Of a stretch of DNA of 64,000 nt, positions 47,621-58,801 are shown piece by piece. A program made the translations under genes and the position numbers. Each line of letters opens with the position of its first letter. Position 1 is the first letter of the stretch. The notes beneath the pieces are model-generated. The model was given only the letters and a program-made list of their open reading frames with translations. It was not told the DNA's origin and made no database searches. The DNA is from Antedon bifida (taxonomy: Eukaryota; Echinodermata; Crinoidea; Comatulida; Antedonidae): assembly GCA_963402885.1 (NCBI GenBank), contig OY727095.1:34911001-34975000 (forward strand). The letters run 5' to 3'.

Positions 47621-50594
47621 ACAGCAAGTTGATTTTGTATTATATAGGCGACATTCATAAATATTCAGTCTTAGAATCGAAAGTAACTTTACACATTTAG
47701 TTGGCATGAAAACTTTTTTCACGACGACGAGGGTAGCTGATAACACTGCCAGACGTCTGGTCATGAGTGTAACAGAGGCTAAATTTAAATACAAAGTTAA
47801 CAGCTGATAGGCTGCGCTATACCGATGACAGCGAAAATACCGCGAAACTGCCCAAACATATTAAATGAACACTATTCCAGAAGCTACGAGTTGAAGGTTG
47901 TACACGCGACACGTGTTCGCTTAAACGTGTTATAAACGCGTCCCAGCCACAAATACATCTCGACGTACGATTGGTCCTAAATGTCGATAGGACCGTAAAA
48001 AAAGAAAATGCCATGTATACCCATCTCAACACCCAGCGTAACCGTGCATGGTGTGCGTGTCCATTGCCGAAAGCGCGCGCGTCGCATACCGTCGCATGTC
48101 AAAGCTCCTCGGACCACTTTCAACCCTCTGATTTAGTTCGTACTAAACAGTATAAATTAATCCAAAGTTTACAGTCGTAGGCTACCTTTTCATGAACTTG
48201 CTAAATTAATCTTAAATCTCCCAAGATTCACGATTATAAACGGCACGTAGCCCCCAATTAATGCTTCACCTCTAAACTCTCTATAGGTAATTATTGTCGC
48301 TGAAACGTGTTTTTAATCAAATAAAACCATTGATAAAACAAAACATAACTAGCGCCAAGAAACAAACATAATTTGCTGGCTAAAAAAAGAAGCCAGTGTT
48401 TACTATTTGCTGATTAACCTTTTGTATACATCATCTCTTCCGAAGAACCTCACCGGAAGTTTGACTTAAGCCTGTAAAAGAATTGGCTCTTTTCCGTAGG
48501 CCGACGAAAATGCTTGTTTGACCCAGAAGTCAAGCACTACCAGGTGTGTTGGGTGTATGTAGTAGACCCTTTTACAATTAATGACTCGTAAAACTCAAAA
48601 CGTGACGTTTTAAAATAATCATGTCATCACTAAAGGTATGGGTGGTTGAAATCAAAAAGTAGGTTTATGTTTAATTGTGGCTACTGAAGTTCGAAATAAA
48701 TCAACGCAGATTATTTTTGAACTACGAAACTACGTCAGTTTCTTATTTTCAAAACTCAACCAGCATGACCCCAGTTCTTATTGTTCTTTAAAGTTTTATA
48801 AAACCTGTAATTTGCTCTCTACATTTGTTGATGAGTACTTTATTATTTAAATAAAGTCTCGGACAGTACAATCAAAACGTCAAAACCTCAGGCCTCCAAT
48901 AGTCTATTCTTTAGTAAGCGTCTCGGATTACGTTCAGGCTAAAATACTTTCAACCAATCACATTGCGTATAGCATTTTACTTTCTTAATAATGTATATTG
49001 ACCACGCTGAGTACGGAGGATGTTGATTTTGGACATCATATTATTCATTTTCATCGCTGTTCATTTTAAAATAAACATTATTGTGTCACATAATGTTCAC
49101 AATTCATTTTAGCAGCACGTCAGCGTAAGAAAATGGGATAACGAATTTAAATCTGATAAACAACAAATTATCTAAAACTGTTACAAAGTTTGTCCAAGTC
49201 GTGAATGATTCGAAATGAAACAACGCAGCTATTAACTCTCTTCCCTTTTGACGCTGGATATTTCTCTCATCGCCTGCTATATATTATGGCGGAAATTATG
49301 ATTCGGTTTTAGCCTAACAGACCTCAAATCAGGATAGCCTCGACGGTATATAGGGTGTCCACTAAAACGTATATTTAATAGAGTATGGCGAGGTTCTTAA
49401 GGAAATTGACACATCTAAAGCTTCTGGTAAATTTCAATGAAGATGCGATTGACCACAGGTGGCACTTTTGCCGGGTCTCTGTGCCTAACACCCATATTAT
49501 CTGCTTCGTAATGAAATTAAGACGGTTAGTTTTGGCCGTCGGCTGCGGGCCAAAACAATTATCATCGTCATCCCCAAGCGGATAGCCAAACACTTACGCG
49601 TCGTTTGGCGAGAAACAAACATTAAACATGGATATGTTGGTGTTATCTCGGCGCACATACAAATAATTGAGTGTTTATTTCACACAGAGTTTTCACAGAT
49701 AACCCAAGTGTTGAGATACTTAATTTTAATACTTAAGTGTACGACGCGCAGAGAACGGTCATCTGGTGTGGGTTATATCATTGATAACTATCTAAAAATA
49801 TATAAGCAATTTATCAACTTGGAAAATGCAACACTTTTTTTTTAAACGACACGTTTAATGATTACTCAATTACGACATTTATGCCACTTTTGTTTTTTTT
49901 TAAACCAAAAAACTGTTTTATCATAGACCTATTTTTTTAAATTTTGGACCAATTTAAAACTCATTCTTTTCTAAGTTATTCCATTTTTAAAAAATACAAG
50001 GAATCTGAAATGATGAATAGAATAAGTATAAAGTACAAATGGAACAAAGGAATCGCATAATATATGATAATATTCGACATTAACAATTGAGAAGGAAGGA
50101 CGAGGAGTTTGAATTCACAGGTGGTAGGTTTTGACATCTGTGCCTGCTTAGTATGAATCAATAGAAACACTCGTAACCTATTGTATTCAATTCAGAGATC
50201 TCTTATAAAGAAACCCAGTGATGCGTACTGCCACTTGAGTCGATTGGACAGAAAACGTACGTTTATAACTCTCAAAGGAATCGTACACATCAATGTGAAC
50301 ATTAACATACGATTATTTAAAAAAAGGTCGAATCGCGATAACAATTTTAACCTATTTATTCAGTAGTATTGAGTGATTGAAACATTTCGAATCCCAGTAA
50401 TAATTTGTGTCTTGAATTACGTATTTTATTGTTATGATACCTATATACTAATATATAAAAATGTAAACCATTGCTTAGAAAACCCTACTATAAGTTTTAC
50501 CTACTAAATCTCTATGCAAAAATCAGTGTCCAGTTTGTACAGTAATTTGTAAAACCTGTTTTAAAATTATATAGTGTATATAATAATATAGTTT

Positions 50595-53500
50595 TTATTC
50601 AGTATAGTCAGAGAATGACTTTGGAGCGCGGACACGTCTTGTTCTAGTTGCAGTGAATAAGGAAACCGTTGGTAGACTCTCTGTATCTTGAGAACTACAA
50701 GAGGATGTTGATGATGAGGACGACATATTTAAAGCCTCTTTATTGGCATCATTTTCCAATCGTAGTTCTTCTTTTAGATCATCTTCTTTGAGATTTTCCG
50801 CTTGAGACTTTTCTTCTTGAGGTGTTACTTCTTTAAGTTTTTCCAAATGTTCCAATTTGTTAACTTTTTGTTCAGGTGTAGTAGTTTCATCTTCAGCCAT
50901 CAAAGATGGAAGTTGTGTCAAAAGTGACATTGTTTGAGAATCTAAGTTTAAGTTTGTACTCTCAGTTGACAACGAGGCCCGAGAGTTTTCTGCCAATAAC
51001 TGATCTGTTACCGATAACCGGACGGTCGGTTGAGATGTCAAGGCTATTCTAAGAGCAGTTGCTTCGCTCTTTTTCATAGATAATACTTCAGTTGGCACCA
51101 GTAAAGATGCTGCAGATGGTGCCGTACCAACGATGGCATTTGCATCAAGCTTCTTCATGGCAACTGACGGCAACTGCACGGAGTAGGATGATTTTGATGA
51201 AGGCGCCATTGATGTTAAAATACTTGTCGTCGTTTCAGCTTTAGTCATCGTTATTTTCTCAATATTTTGCTGTTGTTGCATATTTGACAGAATCTTTGCT
51301 TGAGTAAAAGACGACGTAGTTCCCTTATTAACAAGTAGTGAAGCAGTTGTTAAAGGAAAGTCATGAAACTGTAGCTTTTGAATGGCCTGGATACGTGCGT
51401 CATAGATATCAGGCGTAATCCCAGTCTTCATGGGAGAAAGGATAGCAGTAGGTTGCGCTTGAGCTGCAATGAGAGCTTGAAGAGCTACTTCTGATGAAAC
51501 CTTTGTGGTTTTGAGCTGCGCTGTAGTTTGTGGCGAGTCAGTTTTTGAAGCAGATGTGATGGTGCTGCCTCCTGGCATCTTGGACAGCAATATGGTTCCT
51601 GCTGTAGTGGACGTAGAAGCTGCTGCCAATAACAACCCTGAAGCACCAGTTGGCAATGATGTTGAAGGAACCACAACTGGTGGTTTCTTTGGCGTTGACG
51701 CCAGAGGTTGTTTTAACGGTGATAATGGTGTATTTTCAAGCATGCCATCCAAGACTGTTGTATCAGTGGGACTCGCTAAGCTCCTGTTTTGCAGATTATA
51801 ACTCAGACCTTGCAAAATACTGCTGTGTGAATTCTGCGTGTTTAACGCCCCCAAAGCTTGCAAGTGGGCAAGTTTTTTTGTAGAGGTACCAGTTGTCAGG
51901 GTTACACTTTGAGTGAGACCCAGCGTGGAGATGTTAACACCGGAAGGTTTTGGCATCGGTACTGGTATTGGTACTGGTATTGGAACGGAAGTTGGTTTTG
52001 ATGTTGATTCTTGAGGGGATTCTGATATTTTACCTTGTTTTGCTTTACTACTTGATGACTCGGAGGATTTACTCTTTCTTTTCAAACTGGTTTTACCTTT
52101 TCCTTAAAAATAAGAAAGTGAAATAAATGCATGCAATGTTTAAAAATGATAAAAAAATTTAAAAATTGAGCACTCAGAAACTGAGCAGCAAAGCAAAAAC
52201 GAAATGGTAGAGTAAATTTTTTGTTTTTATATATTTAGGCAATTTGCCAAGGACAACCACAAGCGAATTCATTCACTATCCTTCTAATAGGTGGCAATCC
52301 TGTTCACAAGACAAACATATATACAAGATGCTCTACATAAACAAAGTCTTATTACAAGTCTTGGGAGTGGAGTTCTAATTTGTCATTAGAAATCCTGACA
52401 TATGACAGGACTTGAACCCAGGACCCTTGGATTGGTAGCCTACCCCTAAGCCACAACTCCACTCATTTAGTCTACTTACCTTCCTCTTTCTTTTTGCGTG
52501 TACTAGCTAAGTATTGTGCATATTGAGCTACAAAAATGTCTTGTTGTGACATAGAAGTGGATTTTTCTTTCGGAAGTTTAATGGATTTTGGAGTTCCTGG
52601 AATCCGAGAAAATCCCTAAAAAAAAACAAATTATTTCAATAATGATTATTATTTTATGGTGATAAATTTTATTTTGGACTATCTACACTCTCACTCCTGA
52701 TCAAAGCATATTTATTGAAACGACAAGAAGCTCAACACACATACAACCTTTATGTAAACATCAAAGTGAAATGCCCCCGATGTATCTCCACATATGGTAT
52801 TACTGTATCATAGATGAATCCTGAAATACAGTGTAAAGCTCTGTCTACACTATCAAACTTATGATGTGTCCATATATGGACATGATGATGTCATATCACT
52901 GCCATATTTGGGCATATCACTACCATATTTGGGCAAACTAGTTTGATAGTGTAGACAGAACTTTAATGCATCACATGTGGTAAAATGGTTTTCTATGTTT
53001 ATTAACAATTTGAACATTATTTGAAAGAGAAAAGAACAAAACTAACTTGTCCCATGCTGGATTGGCTGGCAGAATGTTTACTACTCCCCGGGGTTCCCCT
53101 CAAGTCTCCAATTAAATCTCGCTGAACTTTCTTCTTTTTATCCTTTTTTTTACTGGACTCACTCTCGGTTGTGGCTGGTTTTTCTGTCTTGGGAGATGGC
53201 GTTGATGTAAGCACAGAATGTAGGAACTCAAACATTTCATCCTAAAATTAAAAAAGTTAAAGATACAACTACTAAAGGGTACAACAACAAAGTGATTCAA
53301 ACAGGGCAACAACTCCACAAAATGAGATTGTTTATCTGTTTTACATCAATTTAATATATAAATATATAACCTAAAATATTACGAAGAATCCTATATATCA
53401 GAACATGTACTGTATATGTTTTGTATGATGTTCATGTTTTGCTAGGTGGTGTGAAAGGGGTATACTTCTATGTGTATAATATATGTTATAAAAATTAAAA

Positions 53501-56500
53501 GCAGGTCATGTAACTTGACAACGCTAAATGGTATCTTACCTGAATACACCTATCTACCATACTCTGAGTGAGACCCTCAAGTCAATGGTATCTTACCTGA
53601 ATACACCTATCTACCATACTCTGAGTGAGACCCTCAAGTTTCTTCTTAGTTCTACTCATCCTCAAAAATTCATCTGCCCCTCCTACGACAACTAAACTTG
53701 TCTCGGCTTTCATATGTTCACGGATATCCTCGATGTCATCCTGATTGGAGACGCTGGAATCTTGTCCAATCACAAATAGGGTTGGTATTTTGCTGTCCAA
53801 TAAGGGGTCCTCAACCATCTATATATAATATATCTATCTATTTATTTGTGCATGTGGATTGGTTGGTTTTTTTATATTGAAAAACAATTACTGATTTTTT
53901 GTATATGTTACCAGAACTGCAAATTTCAATTGCCATTTGAGAATGCAATCCACACCTCTATGTTATGTTTTATATCAAATTAAATCTAACCAACTCCAAC
54001 CATATTATTCTATTGATATCAATGAATATCCACTTTCCTAAAATAACTAATTGTCATAGCTTACCCCTCTAATTCCATCAATACCCATAGATGGGAAACC
54101 AAGGCACACCACACCAGATACGCTGTCTGTTAAGGCAACCTTGAAGAAAAATAATATCCATAAAATATTTGAGACAAAATTTGTGTATGCTGCAATAAAT
54201 TGATTATCTGTTGGGGTTCATACTGTAGCTGTGCAAGAACTAAGAGGTAAAAACATTTAAAAACAATTCACATCTACAATTGTTCACAAATAGTTTCCCT
54301 GTTTCAGTAATTGCCCCCTTTTTTTTAAAGCACAAACTTAATGGTAATCTAAATGAAACATTTACCTGGCAGGCAACAAGCGCACCAACATTCCAACCAA
54401 TCAGAATAATAGGCCTATTAGTGTACTGGCTTTTAAGCTGAAAGAGAAATATGTTAAATGAATTTATAATAAAATCTTTAACAAAGCAATTTCTAAATTG
54501 TTGAGTTGATTAATCACTAGCGATGGATTATTCAAAGTTCTGTTTTTCATTGGTCAACTTGCTTGCGTTGCTCTTATGTCTTTGCGTTTTAGTTCTTATC
54601 ACTATTATTTACCTCTAGAATCTTGGACTTGACAGCACCTATCATATGTTCTAGGCACTGGCTAAGGGTCACTCCTGACCCTCCACTGGACACGTGCATG
54701 GTGACCGGTACCACCTTGCCCATGTTTGACAACTGTGAATGCCAGAATTTCATGCGTCTTGACTGTGATTGTGATTGGTGTTGTGCACTGCTAGGAGTCA
54801 GCAATAGTAATGGTGAGTTTGGAAGCTTTTTCTGAGTGAAAAAATTAAAGAAAGTTAGAACCAACTATTGTTTACTATAATAATAACTTCTACATTTTAT
54901 TTATTTTTAATTCATACTCATCCAACAGCGAGCAACTCGCCAATTTACAGGATGGATAAACTATTTTAGTGGCACTAGGTCAGGATTGAACCCTGGACCT
55001 TGGGATTGGAAGGCAAGTATGTTAACCACCAAGACAGCTCCACTACTGAGCACAGACAACAAAACTTGATCACCAAAAGGTGTTTTTTTTATCAAGGCTG
55101 TGCTGTGCAAGGACATTAATGATACAATTTATAATATTGATGGCAGTGTCTATGGGATGGGACGCGTGTTGACTATGACAATGATGATGCTATTGAATTC
55201 AAGGCCATTAATAATACAATTTATAATATTGATGGCAGTGTCTATGGGATGGGACGCGTGTTGACTATGACAATGATGATGCTATTGATTTCAAGGCCAT
55301 TAATAATACAATTTATAATATTGATGGCAGTGTCTATGGGATGGGACGCGTGTTGACTATGACAATGATGATGCTATTGAATTCAAGGCCATTAATAATA
55401 CAATTTATAATATTGACGGCAGTGTCTATGGGATGGGACGCGTGTTGACTATGACAATGATGATGCTATTGAATTCAAGGCCATTAATAATACTTAAAAT
55501 GATATATGCATAAATAATTACCGCTTTATGTTGGTTCAATGTACTGATGGCAGGGTCCCACGGCCTCTTTAGGAGCAAGTTCAGTGCTTCCACTGTGGTA
55601 CCAGATCCACGATGCATAGTGGACGAGAAATGTATCATCTTATCAATCAGAGATGGAACCTTGCATTTCAGTGTCTGAAGCACATCTAGGTAAATGGTCA
55701 ACAAGGTCAAGCTTAGGTTGTTGACCAGCACTGTGTGCAACCATGTTGTCGTCTTGGTGTCCTGCAACAAAATATATGTTATCATAAAATTAAATTCTTG
55801 GAACATGCTCACTTCTCTGTACTGTATCCCCACATATTGCATTATCTGCCCAGTATCATAGGCAAATTGTGTAATACAGTGTCACACATGTATCACATGT
55901 TGCACTATGTTAAGGTCAGGCTTACAGCCTATGATATAGGCACACATTATAGATAAAGTTACAGTAGCTTGACATCCTTCTCGTCTTCTGCTTTGTTTTC
56001 ATTCACCCCATCAATTTTTTTTTAAAACATATTTCTTTTTCTTATTTCTTTCTTTACTCACCCAAGCAATAGCGGACATAGTTTGTCTGAAACGTTTAGC
56101 ACATTTGTCCAGATGAATTCTTCTCATGACCGGTTCATTTGATGTCTGCAATTAAAAAGTAATAATTACCTTACCACTACACCAACATAAGGATAGGTAT
56201 TAACAATCACTTGCTATAAAAGACAAACTGAATGTAAATATCTATACTCACCCCTTCATAAGTCAGTCTTGCCAGTCGATCTCCAGAAAGAATTTTGATT
56301 ATTTTATTAAACAGTTTGTTCTGCCCTGATGTCCAGCCGGTCCTAGAAAAACATATAAACATGAACATGATTGAATCTACTTTAGTATCAGTTAATGTGA
56401 AGTAAACATACAATATTATTTCATCAATACAAGTTCAAATTACAATAAATACAGATGAGGATATTTTCTTTAGATGTAAACTTGTGTATGGAGAAGACAC

Positions 56501-57380
56501 AAATATTGTAAGTACACACTCTTTAGCCCTGTCTAGACTATCAAACTTTATGCGATATATGGCGGGATGATGTCACATCACTACCATATTTGGATATATC
56601 ACTGATTGTCAAACTATTGTAGACAGAGCTTTTATTTAGACTGGCAGTCCTAACTACATAAATGGGTAAACATCAATGTAAACGCTTTACTTATTGAGTT
56701 TTTCTTCCCAATTGTCATCAGTGATTGGTTCTTGCATACCAGCTCTCACAAAGTTGACATGACGTTCACATTCATTCATTACTGTTCTTGCTTTCACAAC
56801 ATCATAAGCTACTGGGTTTGGTGCAACCAGTTTCACTACATCTATGTTGCTCTCATTTTCTCTAAAAACAAGAAAAATAATCAGTAATCAATAAAATATG
56901 TAAATTAAAATTATGCAATTTGCCAAAAGAAACTTTTTCTCTGATAGACCTGAGGTCAGATTAATAAAAAATGCTTAGAAAAAAGTCATTTTAACTTTGC
57001 TTTAAGTCAATGAATTTGATTTAGTTAGTTTTCAAAATAATGCAAGCAAATATTTTTAGATGATAAAGTCCATTTCGTGAAACAAAAAGTACTAGTGTCT
57101 TGTGCGAATATGGTAGATAGTGTAAACATTTTTATTAAAATTATATGCTACTACAGTACACTCACATGATTGTCCTGTCTGTCCGTAGGCGCAAGGTACG
57201 AGGAACAAACAGACACTTGGCTGGTTTAGCATGACTAGCATCAGGGTGTGTACTCCATGGCCTAGCATATCCATGATCAAGCATGACAATGTCAAGCTCC
57301 CTCTCACCGGCTGATAGTTGATATAAGAACGGTGATGCCACACTAGGGCGATGTTGTATAGGCGATCCTAATGATGACAT
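50595..57380 (-). CDS. KANSL3: KANSL3, subunit of the NSL histone acetyltransferase complex
   Basis: Scaffold subunit of the MOF/KAT8 NSL complex, which acetylates histone H4 at promoters; it is also linked to microtubule minus ends. Twelve exons join in one frame: 57380-57166, 56861-56691, 56342-56252, 56145-56062, 55761-55522, 54831-54613, 54437-54366, 54139-54065, 53818-53597, 53241-53047, 52615-52480 and 52102-50595, giving 1075 residues (human about 904). Conserved blocks: [95 protein letters not shown] and [13 protein letters not shown]. The middle is an alpha/beta-hydrolase-like fold, but the nucleophile elbow is GWNVG with no Ser, so it is probably a pseudo-enzyme. The long Ser/Thr/Pro-rich last exon is low-complexity. 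A MITE, a SINE and tandem repeats sit in introns. Confidence 0.95.
52385..52468 (-). repeat. tRNA-derived SINE in a KANSL3 intron
   Basis: On minus: A-box-like TGTGGCTTAGGGGTAGGCTA and B-box-like GGGTTCAAGTCC, spaced as in tRNA genes. It lies in the last KANSL3 intron. No complete cloverleaf is visible. Confidence 0.6.
52834..52965. mobile_element. MITE-like element, copy 4
   Basis: TAAAGCTCTGTCTACACTAT at the left; TTTGATAGTGTAGACAGAAC at the right. It lies in a KANSL3 intron. The inner part duplicates the ATATCACTGCCATATTTGGG segment. Confidence 0.8.
53527..53640. repeat. KANSL3: 57-bp tandem duplication of the KANSL3 exon 9/intron border
   Basis: AATGGTATCTTACCTGAATA...GAGACCCTCAAGT occurs at 53527-53582 and 53584-53639. 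It duplicates the last 43 nt or so of exon 9 with its splice donor. The proximal donor (53597) keeps the conserved frame; reading through to the distal one (53540) meets an in-frame TGA four codons later. Confidence 0.9.
54515..54580. repeat. Fragment of the dispersed GATTGGTCAA repeat
   Basis: CTAGCGATGGATTATTCAAA, TTCATTGGTCAACTTGCTTG and CGTTGCTCTTATG correspond to parts of 32284-32400 and the 105-bp unit. It lies in a KANSL3 intron. Confidence 0.55.
54972..55052 (-). repeat. Second tRNA-derived SINE fragment in a KANSL3 intron
   Basis: On minus: GAGCTGTCTTGGTGGTTAAC with GGTCCAGGGTTCAATCCTGA (B-box-like). Related in layout to 52385-52468 but diverged. Confidence 0.55.
55109..55492. repeat. 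92-bp tandem array (four copies) in a KANSL3 intron
   Basis: AAGGCCATTAATAATACAAT starts near 55201, 55293, 55385 and 55477, with an earlier copy start near 55109. Only single-base differences are visible (GATGGC/GACGGC, GAATTC/GATTTC). The array ends close to the donor of exon 5 (55522). Confidence 0.95.
56523..56637. mobile_element. MITE-like element, copy 5 (shortened)
   Basis: TTTAGCCCTGTCTAGACTAT and TTGTAGACAGAGCTTTTA at the ends, with a reduced body. It lies in a KANSL3 intron. Confidence 0.65.
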
Positions 57381-58801
57381 ATTGGACGAGTCTACTAACT
57401 ACAGTCCACACTCTAATGCACTACTTCTGGATTTCTGACTGAAACGAATGATAAATAATAATAAATATTAACATATTTAATTTAGCATTTTCATCATTTA
57501 TAAATACTACTAAAACAGGTATATTTATACTAGGGCTATGCCTAGGCCAGTAGGAAGTAGTGTAATGAATACAGTCACTCTTACTACCTAAACTATCTAG
57601 GCCTAGGCTAGTGTGTAGGCCAACAAGAGCCGCAAAGTCACACCACACACGGACGGTCTACATGGCTGGCACACTCGATCGATCATCGTCGGTCGCGGGG
57701 CCCAACAAATAATTAATATGACAAACTGAACAACAAAGACGAGTATTTCTTTCTTACTCATACCTTTGGTTTATTTTTATTTTAAAATCGACAAAAATGA
57801 ATAATATTATGAATTGACCTTATATAGAAAAAGAAATATGGCTAGGCCTAGGCCCACCGCCGGTACACTTACCGCAGTACCTCTCTCCGGGCCCCCAACG
57901 CGCGAGAACACCAACAATCCAAAATGAAGAGCACCCTCTATCTACACAACAACAATGCGCCACCACGTGTATCGTAACCAAAATCAGGCTTTCATTTATG
58001 TCGTCTTACATTAATTTTTTTTGGAAAAAACTTCGAATTCCCACAAAATTACATTTCGTTCCCTCAAAATCATTTCGTTCCTCCTTTGATATATTGTTTT
58101 GAATTCTCTCGGAATATTATTAACCATCGTATTTTTGTTTATAGTAGGTAGACAGCATAACAAGGCAATTGCTCCGAGTTTTCCCATTTTATTTCATTTT
58201 GTTTGCATTTTATCATGTATTTTGTATTTTGTTGGTGTTTTGATGATGAATAAAAACCGTTTAAAACTTCTAAAATTCGTTTCTATAACCAACAAATATA
58301 AGCATGGGATACGATGATCTACTGTCTGTCCGTCGCGCATGCCGTGTCCATACTAATTGTCCTACTAGACGGAGTAGAACAGCATCTAAATACCAGAGAT
58401 AAAAGAAAATTCATTTGAAACAAGAATTAAACACACTAAATTTAATGACATTAGAAAATACAAGGAAAGACTGAGCAACCTCATTTCTATTTAAATGAAA
58501 CGTATTTTCTTTGTCTTAAACTATTTGTAATAATACAACAAAATACGGAATAATGCTAAAATTACCGTCACCATCAATATCAATCATTCTTTTAAATGAG
58601 ATGGGGAGATGAGAAATGTTCAGATTATGAATATTTTAAGGATAATTAACAATATAGTATGTAAAAGGCCGGCTTCTTATCTGTTGTAATTTTTCTCTTA
58701 ATTTTTTTTATCCCTACATTATTATCGCTGTGGAGTAGTAATCAAAACAACCACTTTTAGTAACTTAGTAGGTCGTTGAGGGTGTGCTTCACAAAAACAT
58801 T
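57381..58801. promoter_or_regulatory. Intergenic region between KANSL3 and EXOC6
   Basis: KANSL3 (minus) and EXOC6 (plus) diverge across 1.4 kb. It includes a GC-richer block at 57600-57960 (GGTCGCGGGGCCC, CCGCCGGTACAC, AACGCGCGAG) that is a plausible promoter area for KANSL3, and AGGCCTAGG words. A 72-codon open frame at 58099 has no ATG at its start and is not called. Confidence 0.4.

Larger units (their letters stand above)
42784..50594. other. 7.8-kb gene-poor stretch between ATOH8 and KANSL3
   Basis: Upstream of ATOH8 and downstream of KANSL3. I see repeat fragments (44405-44680, 46768-46850, 47553-47620) and no convincing coding exon. Short open frames lack domains. ATOH8 regulatory DNA is expected here by position. 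Confidence 0.45.

Noticed and set aside
52385..52468. Functional tRNA gene
   Set aside because: A- and B-box-like words are present but acceptor and anticodon stems do not pair; a SINE is more likely.
58099..58317. 72-codon frame with membrane-like stretches upstream of EXOC6
   Set aside because: No ATG at its start, AT-driven hydrophobicity, no splice support.
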